Positions 1 through 8,263 of a DNA stretch of 12,609 nucleotides are shown one piece after another. The notes beneath the pieces are model-generated. The model saw nothing but the letters and a program-made list of their open reading frames with translations, was not told where the DNA came from and ran no database searches. The position numbers were made by a program, and so were the translations under genes. Location: NCBI GenBank assembly GCA_903831165.1, contig CAIKWV010000320.1:1-12609 (forward strand), in the 5' to 3' direction. Positions within the stretch are counted from its first letter, which is position 1; every line of letters begins with the position of its first letter. Source of the stretch: an uncultured cyanobacterium (lineage in GTDB: Bacteria > Cyanobacteriota > Cyanobacteriia > PCC-6307 > Cyanobiaceae).

Positions 1-260
1 ACCTGGCCCCAGCTCTCGCGACCCTGGGCGGTTTGGCGCGAGTAGGTGCGGTAGAAAACCGGGTTGGCCGCCGGGGCCGTGGCCGGGAAGTCCCCAGCGC
101 CGGGGGCCCGATCGGGCCCAGCTTGGCCTGGCTTGGGGTTGGGCTGGGGGGTATCAGGTGCCATCGCCACCGGCCCATCCAGCGGGGTCAACGGGGCCTC
201 GGTGGAAGCCAAGGCCTCGGGATTCCGTCGGGCTTCGGGTCGCGAAGGGGAAAGGGTCAC
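1..260 (-). CDS. nrdJ: Class II (B12-dependent) ribonucleotide reductase, N-terminal part
   Basis: Reading the minus strand from a GTG at 258-260 gives 86 codons open to the window edge, so the C-terminal bulk of the protein is outside. Residues 66-75 read NPVFYRTYSR and are followed by a RESWGQ segment. I recognise this as the start of the conserved part of cyanobacterial adenosylcobalamin-dependent ribonucleotide reductases, which reduce ribonucleotides to deoxyribonucleotides through a thiyl radical without needing oxygen or an iron centre. The first 60 residues or so are rich in Pro, Ala and Gly and look disordered. GTG is chosen because an in-frame TAG lies at 273-275; the other candidate is an ATG 32 codons further in. 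The catalytic cysteines cannot be seen here. The gene is divergent from the methyltransferase at 412 and shares a 151-base spacer with it. Family identity rests on one short conserved block. Confidence 0.75.
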   Translation of the reverse strand, partial: MTLSPSRPEARRNPEALASTEAPLTPLDGPVAMAPDTPQPNPKPGQAGPDRAPGAGDFPATAPAANPVFYRTYSRQTAQGRESWGQ

Positions 261-287
261 AGCGCTGCTGACCTACATGTGGAATGC

Positions 288-315
288 ACCTTAACGCCAT
301 TGGTGGGGTGGTCAA
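288..315 (-). promoter_or_regulatory. Possible sigma70-type promoter for nrdJ
   Basis: On the minus strand a TTGACC hexamer (plus 310-315) is followed after 16 bases by TAAGGT (plus 288-293), 28 bases before the nrdJ GTG start. The -35 matches five of six bases of the consensus; the -10 matches only three but has the TANNNT form common in cyanobacteria. This is a weak sequence match only. Confidence 0.25.
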
Positions 316-320
316 GCAAA

Positions 321-338
321 CCGTGGCACTAGCCACGG
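321..338. repeat. Perfect 7-bp inverted repeat in the nrdJ/methyltransferase spacer
   Basis: CCGTGGC (321-327) and GCCACGG (332-338) are exact reverse complements separated by four bases. It lies just upstream of the candidate nrdJ promoter. It could be a regulator site or a small hairpin; there is no T-run after it on either strand, so it does not look like a terminator. Confidence 0.6.
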
Positions 339-355
339 TGGCCAGCCCGGTGTCC

Positions 356-371
356 CAAGGGTTGACCCTTG
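356..371. repeat. Operator-like 16-base palindrome
   Basis: CAAGGGT (356-362) and ACCCTTG (365-371) are exact reverse complements with a two-base centre. Short-centre palindromes of this size in a divergent promoter region are typical of dimeric regulator sites. The regulator is unknown. It does not resemble the NrdR box as I know it. Confidence 0.55.
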
Positions 372-385
372 TTCCAGCATCAAGG

Positions 386-409
386 CTTGGAGCGCAGCCT
401 GGAGCGCAG
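386..409 (+). repeat. Tandem 12-base direct repeat just before the methyltransferase start
   Basis: Two adjacent copies, cttggagcgcag (386-397) and cctggagcgcag (398-409), differ at two positions and end two bases before the ATG at 412. Each copy contains a GGAG that could serve as a ribosome binding site; the second GGAG (401-404) is eight bases from the ATG. Confidence 0.6.
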
Positions 410-411
410 GC

Positions 412-1233
412 ATGGGGGGCATGGAGAGGAGCGTCGAACCGGAACTCATGGACGATCCTCTGCAGGCGCGGGCCTACGCGGCGGCCGATTTCGATCGCTC
501 TGATCAGGCGTTCACGGAACGTTTCCTGGCGTTGTTGGGTCTGCCTTTCCCCAGGCCCCGGCCGGTGGGCGACGGGGGTGGAGAAGCCTTGGGCCCCGGC
601 AGCCCACTTGACGATGGGATAGTCGATCTGGGTTGCGGGCCCGGCAATATCAGCTTTCGCCTCGCCCGAGCCCTGCCCCAGGCCAAGGTGCTGGGGCTGG
701 ATGGGGCGGCCACCATGGTGGCCCTCGCCCAAGAAAGGCGGCAGCGCCATCTTGGTGAGTGGCCGCAGTTGCGTTTTGAGCAGGTGCGCCTGCCCCTGAC
801 CCTGACCACGACCCGGAAGGAGGTGACTTCTCCTGGGGGAGCTCCGGTAGAAGCCCTGGGCGGCCCCTTTGCGGCCGTGGTGAGCAACAGCCTGCTGCAC
901 CATCTCCACGACCCCCTGGTGCTATGGCAGGCCGTGGGCCAGCTGGCCGCCCCGGGGGCAACGGTTTACATCAAGGATCTGCGGCGTCCCGCCAGCGCCG
1001 CGGAAGCTGACGCCCTCACCGAGCGCTATGCCGCCGGTGCGCCAGCGGTGCTGCGCCGCGATTTCCGGGCCTCCCTGGCGGCGGCCTTCACGGCGGCCGA
1101 GGTGCAAGCCCAGCTGGCCCAGGCGTCCAAGCTGGGGAAGGCAGCAGGGAGCATGGGGGCGGCCTGGTCCGGATTCACCGTGGCCGAAGTGGACGACCGC
1201 TACCTCGAAATCCACGGCCGCTGGCTGGGCTGA
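412..1233 (+). CDS. Class I SAM-dependent methyltransferase
   Basis: This 273-residue protein has a Rossmann-type methyltransferase core. Motif I is VDLGCGPGNIS at 71-81, the acidic end of strand beta2 is the Asp in GLDGA (98), and SNSLLHHLHDP (158-168) is the motif IV/post-motif IV region. The substrate is not apparent. YIKDLRRP (186-193) is a further distinctive block. Two Gly/Pro-rich stretches (51-66 and 131-150) look like inserts in loops of the core. Three ATG codons are possible: 412, 421 and 448. A GGAG at 401-404 favours 412. The 448 start, which begins MDDPLQARAY, is where the conserved-looking sequence begins, so the first 12 residues may not be part of the protein. It is the only plus-strand gene in the window, divergent from nrdJ and convergent with dnaE, and so is transcribed alone. 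Cytoplasmic by appearance, with no signal peptide or membrane segment. Confidence 0.85.
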   Translation: MGGMERSVEPELMDDPLQARAYAAADFDRSDQAFTERFLALLGLPFPRPRPVGDGGGEALGPGSPLDDGIVDLGCGPGNISFRLARALPQAKVLGLDGAATMVALAQERRQRHLGEWPQLRFEQVRLPLTLTTTRKEVTSPGGAPVEALGGPFAAVVSNSLLHHLHDPLVLWQAVGQLAAPGATVYIKDLRRPASAAEADALTERYAAGAPAVLRRDFRASLAAAFTAAEVQAQLAQASKLGKAAGSMGAAWSGFTVAEVDDRYLEIHGRWLG

Positions 1234-1295
1234 TCCCAAGCCTTGCCAGCTATCGAGCCCTTGAGCCGGCCCTTCGATCGCCTGGGGTGCCCGGG

Positions 1296-1315
1296 AGGTG
1301 CCCTTTAGGGCGCCT
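1296..1315. terminator. Hairpin at the convergent methyltransferase/dnaE 3' ends
   Basis: AGGTGCCC (1296-1303) pairs with GGGCGCCT (1308-1315), eight pairs with one T-G wobble, around a four-base loop. The dnaE TAA stop (plus 1305-1307) sits in the loop. It lies between two convergent genes, so it could stop transcription from both sides, but there is no T-run on either strand. A factor-independent terminator is therefore not shown. Confidence 0.35.
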
Positions 1316-4300
1316 GCAGGGGATGGAGCAGGGAGGCCTGGAAATCGGCGGAGCTCAGGGTCGCCAGGGCGGCATCGGCGTCGGCCACACAAAACTGTTG
1401 GCCCAGGCGCACCCAGGTGCTGCGTTGGTGGTCGTTGATGCGGGCCAGCACCGGTACCCGCAACCCCACCTCCTCTTCGTTGGGCCGATGGCGCTGGAGG
1501 CATTCGCGCAGGCGGTGTTGGATGCCGATGTCACCGGCCTGGTCCGCCGGTAGATCCACCAACACCAACTTCAGGTCGTCGATGCCACGGCAATCATCGA
1601 CGATCAGTTGCACCCGCTCATCGCGGCGGTCGACCGAGGCCCAGACCAGCAGGCGGGCATCCACCATCAGGTGGTCGGCCAGGCGGGCGTAGCTCTTGGG
1701 AAAGACCACCGCCTCGCTGCTGCCGGTGAGGTCTTCAAGCACCAGAACCGCCATGCGATCGCCCTTGCGCGTATTCACCTGCCGCAGGTCGGCCACCATG
1801 GCCACCAGGCTTACCTTGGCCTTATCGGCCTGTTCTTCGAGGCTGCCCAGACTGATGGGGGAGAGCAGCCGCACGGCGCCGCTGAGTTGCTTGAGGGGAT
1901 GGTCGGAAAGATAGAAGCCGAGCAGTTCTTTTTCGAGTTTGAGTTTGTCGTTGGGGGGGTAGTCCTTCACCGGCGCCGCCTTGGGGGCCAGGGCGGCCCC
2001 ACTGGCTCCAGGGGTCTGGGCACCACCGCCCCCTAACAGATCCAGCAGGCTGCCCTGGCCGCTGGCGCGGTCGCGGGCGCGGCTGCCCGCCCACTCCAGC
2101 ACCAGATCCAGGTCGGCCATCAGTTGGGCCCTGTTGGCGTTGGCCTGCAGGGTGTCGAGGGCACCGCAGTGGATGAGGGATTCGAGGGCGCGCCGGTTGA
2201 GCTGTTGGGAGGGCAGCCGGTCGCAGAGGTCGGCGAGGCTGGCGAAGGGGCCCTCTAGGCCACGGGCCTCAATCAACTGGCGGATGGCCCCTTCGCCCAG
2301 GTTGCGGATGGCCGACAGTCCAAACAGGATGCGCTCGCCCTTGGGCGTGAAGTCGATGCCGGAGGCATTGATATCTGGGGGCATGACTTCGATGCCCATG
2401 GCCTGACAGTTGGCGATATAGCGCTGTACCTTGTCGCTGGCCCCCGCATTCACCGTCAGCAGGGCCGCCATGTAGGCGACGGGATAGTGGGCCTTGAGAT
2501 AGGCCGTTTGATAGGTCACCGCGCCGTAGGCGGTGGAGTGGCTCTTGTTGAAGCAGTACTCGGCGAACAACACCATCTGCTCGAACAGGGCTTCGGCCAC
2601 GGCCGCCTCTACCCCCCGTTCGGTGGCACCTTTAACAAACAGGTCCTGGTGTTTTTCCATTTCGCTTTTCTTCTTTTTACCCATCGCCCGCCGCAGTAGG
2701 TCGGCCTCACCCAACGAATAACCCGCTAGATCCTGGGCAATGCGCATGATCTGCTCTTGGTAGACCATGATTCCGTAGGTTTCCTCCAGGATCGGTTTCA
2801 GCTTGACGTGGGCCACGTCGATGGCTTCACGGCCATGCTTGCGGTTGATGAATTTGGGAATCAGGCCCGCATCCAGGGGTCCGGGCCTGTAGAGAGCAAG
2901 AATCGAAGAAATATCTTCAAGCGAGGAGGGTTTGAGGTCCCGCACGATCTGGCGCATGCCGCTGGATTCCAGTTGGAAAATACCCTCCAGATCACCGCGA
3001 GCCAGCAGGGCGAACGTCCCGGCGTCGGCTTCGGGCAGGGCATCGGGATCCAGTCGGGTGCCACTGCTTTTGTGCACCAGATCGATGGTCTTCTCGATCA
3101 TCGTCAGGTTCTTGAGGCCAAGGAAGTCCATCTTCAGCAGGCCCATCGACTCCACGTCTTCCATGAAGTACTGGGTGATCACCTGGCCGTCGTTGTTGCG
3201 CTGCAATGGCACCAATTGATCCAGGGGATCGGCGGCGATCACCACGCCGGCGGCATGAACGCCGAAGGTCTTGTTGGTGCCCTCAATCCGCATGGCCAGA
3301 TCGACCCAGTGGCGCACCTTGGCATCGCCTTCGTACTTTTCGCGGAATTCTGGTGCGGGAGATTCATTGCCGATCATCTCCTTGAGCTTGGCCGGCTTGC
3401 CCCGCACCACCGGGATCAACTTCGCCAGTCGATCGGCCTCGCCATAGGGGATGTCCAGCACCCGGGCCACATCCTTGAGCACCGCCTTGGAGGTCATGCG
3501 GTTGAAGGTGATGATCTGGGCCACTTTGTCCTCGCCATAGCGACGGGTGACGTACTCAATTACTTCACCGCGGCGCTCAATGCAGAAGTCGGTGTCAATA
3601 TCAGGCATCGACTTGCGCTCTGGATTGAGGAAGCGCTCAAACAACAGGCCATGTCTGACCGGATCGATGTTGGTGATCCCCAGGGCATAGGCCACCAGGG
3701 AACCGGCGGCTGAACCCCGGCCCGGCCCGACAGCGATGCCACTCTCGCGAGCAAAACGGATGTAATCCCAGACCACCAGAAAGTAGGTGGGGAAGCCCAT
3801 CTGCTCCATCACCTGCAACTCAAAAGCCAGCCGCTCGCCATAAAGCGGCTCGAACGGCTGCTCGACGCTCAGACCCAGGCGGTCCCGCAGCCCCTGCTCA
3901 CTCACCTCGGTGAGATAGCTGACGGCGTTGTGTCCCTCCGGAATCGGGAAACGGGGCATCTGGTAACGCCCGAGGATGTCGTAGTCCTCGACTTTCTCGG
4001 CCACCTTCACCGTGTTGGCGATGGCGGCGGCGATGACATCGGGCTCCAGATGATCGTGGAACAGGCGAGCCATCTCGGCCTCGCTCTTGATGTATTCGGT
4101 GCCGGTGTAGCGCAGGCGTTTGACATCGGTGATCAGCTTGCCGGTCAGCACACACAGCAGCGCATCGTGGGCCTCCACATCACCCACACTCAGGTAGTGG
4201 GCATCGTTGGTGGCAATCAGCGGAATACCGAGTTCGGCGCCGATGCGGGCCATGCCGGTGTTGACGATGCGATCCTCCAGGCCGCCGTGGTCCTGAATCT

Positions 4301-4874
4301 CCAGATAGAAGTCCTCGCCGAAGGTCTGCTGATACCAGCCGGCCACCTCCAGGGCCACCTCGGGCCGCCCCTGCAGGATCGCCTGGGGGATCTCGCCGCC
4401 GAGACAGGCCGTGGCCACGATCAGCCCCTCGCTGTATTGCTGCAGCAGCTGCTTGTCGATGCAGGCCCGCGAGAAAATGCCGCGACCGCGCATGCCGCGC
4501 AGATGGCTGATGCTGGTGAGCTTGACCCGGTTGCGATAACCCACGCCATTCTTGGCCAGCACCACCAGGTGGTAGCGGCGTTCCTTCTTCGGCTGCGGAT
4601 CGTCGATCGAGCCGTTGATCACATACATCTCATTGCCGATGATCGGCTTGATGCCCGCCTTGGTGCACAGCTTCAGCAACTCAATCGCGCCGTACATCAC
4701 GCCGTGATCGGTCAGCGCCAGGGCCGGCATGCCCAGCTCAACCGCCCGCTCCACCATCGCCGGCAACTGGGAAGCCCCATCCAGGAGGCTGTAGTCGCTG
4801 TGGTTGTGGAGGGGAACGAACGCCAAAGGATGGGAACCTGGGGGTGGGAACCAGGCTAAGGCCAGCCGCAACAT
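1305..4874 (-). CDS. dnaE: DNA polymerase III subunit alpha
   Basis: Replicative C-family polymerase, full length at 1189 residues. The N-terminal PHP domain has HNH at 23-25, TDHG at 55-58 and NDAHY at 223-227. The polymerase region has [11 protein letters not shown] (383-393), the catalytic PDIDTDF (424-430) and KMDFLG (581-586) carrying the third acidic residue. GVHAAGVVI is at 538-546. A tandem helix-hairpin-helix region follows, then an OB-fold near 1020-1080 and a weakly conserved C-terminus. FAEY|CFN at 770-776, where the split intein sits in many cyanobacteria, is uninterrupted, so one continuous protein is made. Two starts are possible. ATG at 4874 has an AAGG eight bases upstream. 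TTG at 4826 would start [13 protein letters not shown], which matches where the family normally begins; the extra 16 residues ([16 protein letters not shown]) have no family counterpart I know. The gene is last in the minus-strand series and is preceded by the oxidase remnant. Confidence 0.98.
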   Translation of the reverse strand: MLRLALAWFPPPGSHPLAFVPLHNHSDYSLLDGASQLPAMVERAVELGMPALALTDHGVMYGAIELLKLCTKAGIKPIIGNEMYVINGSIDDPQPKKERRYHLVVLAKNGVGYRNRVKLTSISHLRGMRGRGIFSRACIDKQLLQQYSEGLIVATACLGGEIPQAILQGRPEVALEVAGWYQQTFGEDFYLEIQDHGGLEDRIVNTGMARIGAELGIPLIATNDAHYLSVGDVEAHDALLCVLTGKLITDVKRLRYTGTEYIKSEAEMARLFHDHLEPDVIAAAIANTVKVAEKVEDYDILGRYQMPRFPIPEGHNAVSYLTEVSEQGLRDRLGLSVEQPFEPLYGERLAFELQVMEQMGFPTYFLVVWDYIRFARESGIAVGPGRGSAAGSLVAYALGITNIDPVRHGLLFERFLNPERKSMPDIDTDFCIERRGEVIEYVTRRYGEDKVAQIITFNRMTSKAVLKDVARVLDIPYGEADRLAKLIPVVRGKPAKLKEMIGNESPAPEFREKYEGDAKVRHWVDLAMRIEGTNKTFGVHAAGVVIAADPLDQLVPLQRNNDGQVITQYFMEDVESMGLLKMDFLGLKNLTMIEKTIDLVHKSSGTRLDPDALPEADAGTFALLARGDLEGIFQLESSGMRQIVRDLKPSSLEDISSILALYRPGPLDAGLIPKFINRKHGREAIDVAHVKLKPILEETYGIMVYQEQIMRIAQDLAGYSLGEADLLRRAMGKKKKSEMEKHQDLFVKGATERGVEAAVAEALFEQMVLFAEYCFNKSHSTAYGAVTYQTAYLKAHYPVAYMAALLTVNAGASDKVQRYIANCQAMGIEVMPPDINASGIDFTPKGERILFGLSAIRNLGEGAIRQLIEARGLEGPFASLADLCDRLPSQQLNRRALESLIHCGALDTLQANANRAQLMADLDLVLEWAGSRARDRASGQGSLLDLLGGGGAQTPGASGAALAPKAAPVKDYPPNDKLKLEKELLGFYLSDHPLKQLSGAVRLLSPISLGSLEEQADKAKVSLVAMVADLRQVNTRKGDRMAVLVLEDLTGSSEAVVFPKSYARLADHLMVDARLLVWASVDRRDERVQLIVDDCRGIDDLKLVLVDLPADQAGDIGIQHRLRECLQRHRPNEEEVGLRVPVLARINDHQRSTWVRLGQQFCVADADAALATLSSADFQASLLHPLQAP

Positions 4875-5017
4875 TCAGCGCCTTGTCGCCGCCTTTCAAG
4901 CCGACTGACACCAGATGTGGTGGTCGCCCCACGGTTGGCACGCAGGGACCGGGAGACGATGGGGCCGCTCAGCTCACCGACCCGGGGGAACGGCTGCCCG
5001 CCCAGGCCCAGCGGCGT

Positions 5018-5920
5018 TCAGAGCGGCAGGGCCGGATCCTGGATCGTGGCCGCCATCCGCTCCGGTTGCCGGAAACGGGGTTCGGCTCCCTCGTAGCGCA
5101 GCACGGTGAACATGCCATCGATGGCGTGGTACGGAATGTGGCAATGGAACGCCCAGATGCCCGGCTGGGTGGCAGCGAGGATCACGACGCAGTTGCCGTC
5201 GGCGGGCACTAGCACCGTGTCCCGCAACGGCCCCGCCAGGGCCTGGCCATTAATCTCCACCACCTGGAAGACGTGGCCATGCAGGTGCATCGGATGGCCC
5301 ATGCCTGTCTTGTTGCTGAGGCGGATCGCCACCCGCCCCCCCCCTCGCGCACCAGCAGGCTGTTGCGGTTGGGGTAGGCGTCGCCATTGATGGTCCAGCG
5401 GTAACCGGTCATCGAGCCGCCCAGCACCATCTCCAGCTGGCGATCCACCGGCCGTGGGGCCATGGGGGCGGCCAGCAGGTGCTGCTCCTGCAGGCCGTAG
5501 TGGGTTGTGCATCCAGTCGGTGCCGGCCTGCTTCAACGGAAAGTCGTAGCGCTGACGTTTACCGGCGGGGATCGGGTTCTGGGTGATGAAGGGAACGCCG
5601 TCCATGGCATTGGGCAGCAGCAAGCCATGCCAGTGCACAGCGGTCGGAACATGCAGCTGGTTGATCACCTCAACGTCAAAACCATCGGCCTGCTCAACGG
5701 ACAGGCCCCTGGCACCGGCAGAGTTGAGCATCGACAGGACCGTGACCTCCCGCCCCAGCACCTTGATCCGGGTCGGTTGCACCCGCAGCGACATCCGGGG
5801 TGGGGGAGCGGCGGTGGAGGCGAGCGACCCGGCCCGGCTACTTCGAACGCCGATCGGCAGCGAGGCGGACACCAGTGCGAGCAGACCCTGAGTCAGGAAA
5901 GAGCGCCGGCAAAGAGCCGT
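5018..5920 (-). pseudogene. Broken multicopper oxidase with a Tat signal
   Basis: Minus-strand reading gives pieces of a copper-binding oxidase. HWHG (5624-5635) is in the first cupredoxin domain. HPMHLHGH (5273-5296) and HCHIPYH followed by GM (about 5117-5146) are the type 1/2/3 copper ligands of the last domain. A frameshift at about 5502-5506 moves the first domain into the frame that reads HYGLQEQHLLAAP then MAPRPVDRQLE. A second shift at a nine-base C run (5336-5344) returns it to the frame of the last domain. The middle domain, about 150 residues in three-domain members, is absent. Upstream of the first possible start (GTG at 5872) the same frame encodes RRSFLTQGLLALVSA, a twin-arginine export signal, but no ATG, GTG or TTG lies between it and the stop at 5942-5944; an ACG at 5918-5920 may be the former start. 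An intact protein would oxidise Cu(I), metals or phenols in the periplasm. Sequencing error could explain the shifts but not the missing domain. Confidence 0.85.
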
Positions 5921-6065
5921 GGCAACTGTGCAAGAAAGATTTTATAAACCTTCTCACAGAACCGGGATCGCCAACGACCACGGCGAACGTTGAGCCGGGA
6001 CAGCGCAAGGCTGCTGCCCTTGGCCCCGGCCTGTCGCGAGTCAGGAGCGCCTGATCCGCTCGCCC

Positions 6066-7535
6066 TCAGACCACCAGCGAGGCCGAAGGCCGAGCAGCCA
6101 TCACCGCCGCCGCCTGCTCATAGTGGTGGGCCAGCTGCAGCAGCCGGGCTTCCTGCAGCACCCCGCCGATCAACTGCAGGCCGATCGGCAGACCCTGGTC
6201 GTCGAAACCACAGGGCACGCTGATGGCTGGCAATCCGGCCATGTTCGCCGGAATGGTCAGCAGATCGGCCAGATACATGGCCAGCGGATCCTCCGCATGG
6301 GCCCCGAAGCGGAAGGCCGTGGTCGGCGAGGTGGGGGTGAGCAGCAGATCGACCTGCTCGTAGGCGCGATCGAAGTCCTGGCGGATCAGGGTGCGGACCT
6401 GCTGGGCCTTGCGGTAAAAGGCATCCACATAGCCCGCCGAGAGCGCGTAGGTGCCGATCAGGATGCGGCGCTGCACCTCGTCGCCGAAGCCCTCAGCCCG
6501 GCTGCGGGCCGTCATCATCGCCAGGTTGTCGGCGCCGGCATCGGCGGCGGCGCGCAACCCGTACTTGACGCCGTCATAGCGGGCCAGGTTGGCGGAAGCC
6601 TCCGATGGGGCGATGACGTAGTACGTGGCGATGCCGTCGTTGAAGCGCGGGCAGCTGATGTCCACCAGCTCGCAACCCAGCTGCTCGAGCTGGGCCGCCG
6701 CCGCCAGCACGGAGGCCTTCACCTGGGGATCGAGTCCTTCAGCCTCGAAGCATTCACGGATCAGACCCACCCGCAGCCCCTTGACGGGCTGCTCCAGGGC
6801 CGAGCGGTAGTCGGGCACCGCCGTGGTGAGGCAGGTGGAGTCGCGGCGATCGGCACCGGCGATCACCTGCAGGATTTCGGCGCTGTCGGCGACGCTGGTG
6901 CTGAAGGGACCGATCTGATCGAGGGAGCTGGCGAAGGCCACCAGACCCCAGCGGCTCACCCGGCCGTAGGTGGGCTTGAGACCGACCACACCGCAGAAGG
7001 AGGCGGGCTGGCGGATCGAACCACCGGTGTCGGAGCCGAGCGAGGCGAGGCATTCGCCGGCCGCCACTGCCGCCGCGCTGCCACCGGAGCTGCCCCCTGG
7101 CACCCGCTCAGGATTCCAGGGATTGCGACTGGGACCAAAGGCCGAAGTCTCGGTGGAGCTGCCCATGGCGAACTCATCGAGGTTGGTCTTGCCCAGCAGC
7201 ACGGCACCGGCGCTCCAGAGGCGCTCGGTGACGGTGGACTCGTAGGGGGGGACGAAGTTCTCCAGCATGCGGCTGGAGCAGGTGGTGCGGATGCCCTTGG
7301 TGCAGAGGTTGTCCTTGATCGCCAGGGGAATGCCCGCCAGGGGTGGCAGGCTCTCACCGGCCAGGCGAGCGGCATCGATGCGATCCGCGTCGGCCCTGGC
7401 CCGCTCAGCCGTGACCTCTAGGAAAGCGTGGACCGTGGGATCGACGCTCTCAATCCGGGCGAGATGCCGGTCGGTCAGCTCGCGGGCTGAGACCTCTCCC
7501 CGTTGCAGTTTCCCGCGCCACTCGGCGATCCCCAT
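6066..7535 (-). CDS. gatA: Asp-tRNA(Asn)/Glu-tRNA(Gln) amidotransferase subunit A
   Basis: Full-length amidase-family protein (489 residues from this start). GatA hydrolyses glutamine to ammonia and passes it to GatB, which amidates Glu-tRNA(Gln) and Asp-tRNA(Asn); most cyanobacteria lack a glutaminyl-tRNA synthetase and need it. The Lys-Ser-Ser triad is present: Lys in AIKDNL, the cis-Ser in PGGSSGGS and the nucleophile Ser in [12 protein letters not shown] (about residues 74, 149 and 173 here). The Gly/Ser-rich amidase signature and the C-terminal [10 protein letters not shown] block are intact. I chose ATG 7533-7535, which gives [17 protein letters not shown], the usual beginning of the family. 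A GTG four codons upstream (7545-7547) is also in frame. The gene starts 47 bases after the DUF1816 stop and probably shares its transcript. No gatB or gatC is in the window. Confidence 0.97.
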   Translation of the reverse strand: MGIAEWRGKLQRGEVSARELTDRHLARIESVDPTVHAFLEVTAERARADADRIDAARLAGESLPPLAGIPLAIKDNLCTKGIRTTCSSRMLENFVPPYESTVTERLWSAGAVLLGKTNLDEFAMGSSTETSAFGPSRNPWNPERVPGGSSGGSAAAVAAGECLASLGSDTGGSIRQPASFCGVVGLKPTYGRVSRWGLVAFASSLDQIGPFSTSVADSAEILQVIAGADRRDSTCLTTAVPDYRSALEQPVKGLRVGLIRECFEAEGLDPQVKASVLAAAAQLEQLGCELVDISCPRFNDGIATYYVIAPSEASANLARYDGVKYGLRAAADAGADNLAMMTARSRAEGFGDEVQRRILIGTYALSAGYVDAFYRKAQQVRTLIRQDFDRAYEQVDLLLTPTSPTTAFRFGAHAEDPLAMYLADLLTIPANMAGLPAISVPCGFDDQGLPIGLQLIGGVLQEARLLQLAHHYEQAAAVMAARPSASLVV

Positions 7536-7582
7536 CCACCCGTACACCAGCTGAGCTGGACGCTATCAGCCGACCAGGGCGA

Positions 7583-7852
7583 TCAGACCGGGGCCTGCGG
7601 ACGGGGCAACAGATCCGGGGCTTCGGTGAGGGGCTCCTGGCGGCTGGTGCGAAGGCAGGTGGACTCCAGGGAAGCCGGGGCTTCCGAACGCAGGTCGGCC
7701 AGAAAGGCCGGCAGGGCGGCCTCCAGGGTGCTGCGCCGCACGAACGGCCCGAACCAGTAGGTGGCATCGGGGGAGCGGGTTTCAACCCTGGCCCACCAGG
7801 CCATCCCCAACCCATTGGCGAGGTTGCGCATGGGCCAGAGGAGGGGATTCAT
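7583..7852 (-). CDS. DUF1816 domain protein
   Basis: Small 89-residue protein with the features of the cyanobacterial DUF1816 family: AWWARVET (18-25), a TYWFGPF block (31-37), RRSTLEAALPAFLADL (39-54) and then a variable, probably flexible tail. The function of the family is not established. The arrangement of an aromatic-rich start and a GPF/helix block suggests a small adaptor, but that is only an impression. ATG at 7850-7852 is chosen; it has no clear ribosome binding site, and inner ATGs at residues 8 and 17 exist, but the usual family beginning resembles the chosen one. It lies directly upstream of gatA and 581 bases downstream of rlmB. Confidence 0.85.
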   Translation of the reverse strand: MNPLLWPMRNLANGLGMAWWARVETRSPDATYWFGPFVRRSTLEAALPAFLADLRSEAPASLESTCLRTSRQEPLTEAPDLLPRPQAPV

Positions 7853-8113
7853 GGAGCCGCGGTTTCAAGAGTTCCATTCTGACCAGATCGCCGGACCCGC
7901 ACCATCGCCGCTCCGGCAACGGTGCCCCAGCCCCCGGAGCCCGGAGCCCGGAGCCAGGCGAATTGGCGCACCAGGCTCAGCGGCTCCCGGGCCTAGGCAG
8001 CCCTGCTGGTGGAAGTGCCCGCCATCGCCCTGCCTCCGCAGCGGATCAGTTCGCTGCCCCAGGACAACCCTGTCTTGAAAGGCTGGCGGGACCGTCGAGC
8101 CGGGCCGCTCGGT

Positions 8114-8140
8114 GCGGCTGCGGCGGCCCTCCGCAGCCGC
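8114..8140. terminator. Perfect 10-bp GC-rich hairpin
   Basis: GCGGCTGCGG (8114-8123) and CCGCAGCCGC (8131-8140) are exact reverse complements around a seven-base loop. The stem is nearly all G-C. It is about 300 bases after the rlmB stop. No T-run follows on either strand, so it may be a Rho-type pause, an mRNA-stabilising stem, or part of an unknown RNA. Confidence 0.4.
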
Positions 8141-8204
8141 CTGTAGGGCTCCACGACCCATGCACGGCCAGTCCGCAGCGACAACCCCACCGCGACAACC
8201 TTGA

Positions 8205-8222
8205 CCGCGGTAACAGCCGCGG
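8205..8222. repeat. CCGCGG inverted repeat
   Basis: Two copies of CCGCGG (8205-8210 and 8217-8222), each itself palindromic, flank the six bases taacag. It can form a six-pair stem. Such motifs occur by chance often in sequence this rich in G and C. Confidence 0.4.
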
Positions 8223-8234
8223 CGACAGCTGGCA

Positions 8235-8263
8235 GGGGGCACCGAGTCAGGTGCCATGCCCCC
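8235..8263. repeat. Two overlapping, mutually exclusive stems
   Basis: GGCACC (8238-8243) can pair with GGTGCC (8250-8255). GGGGGC (8235-8240) can pair instead with GCCCCC (8258-8263). The two stems share bases 8238-8240, so full formation of both is not possible. This is a switch-like arrangement in form; there is no evidence that it acts as one. Confidence 0.35.

Noticed and set aside
154..909. Minus-strand open frame of 251 codons across nrdJ and the methyltransferase
   Set aside because: It conflicts with both the nrdJ frame (NPVFYRTYSR) and the methyltransferase motifs and has no domain of its own.
1755..1762. HIP1 palindrome GCGATCGC (also at 10351-10358)
   Set aside because: Only two exact copies seen, both within genes; not enough to say HIP1 is enriched here.
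2757..4859. Two long open frames opposite dnaE (2757-3713 and 3930-4859)
   Set aside because: They are His/Gln/Gly-rich antisense readings of a well-conserved gene.
6123..7421. Open frame of 432 codons opposite gatA
   Set aside because: GatA motifs are complete on the other strand; this is a high-GC antisense reading with no recognisable domain.
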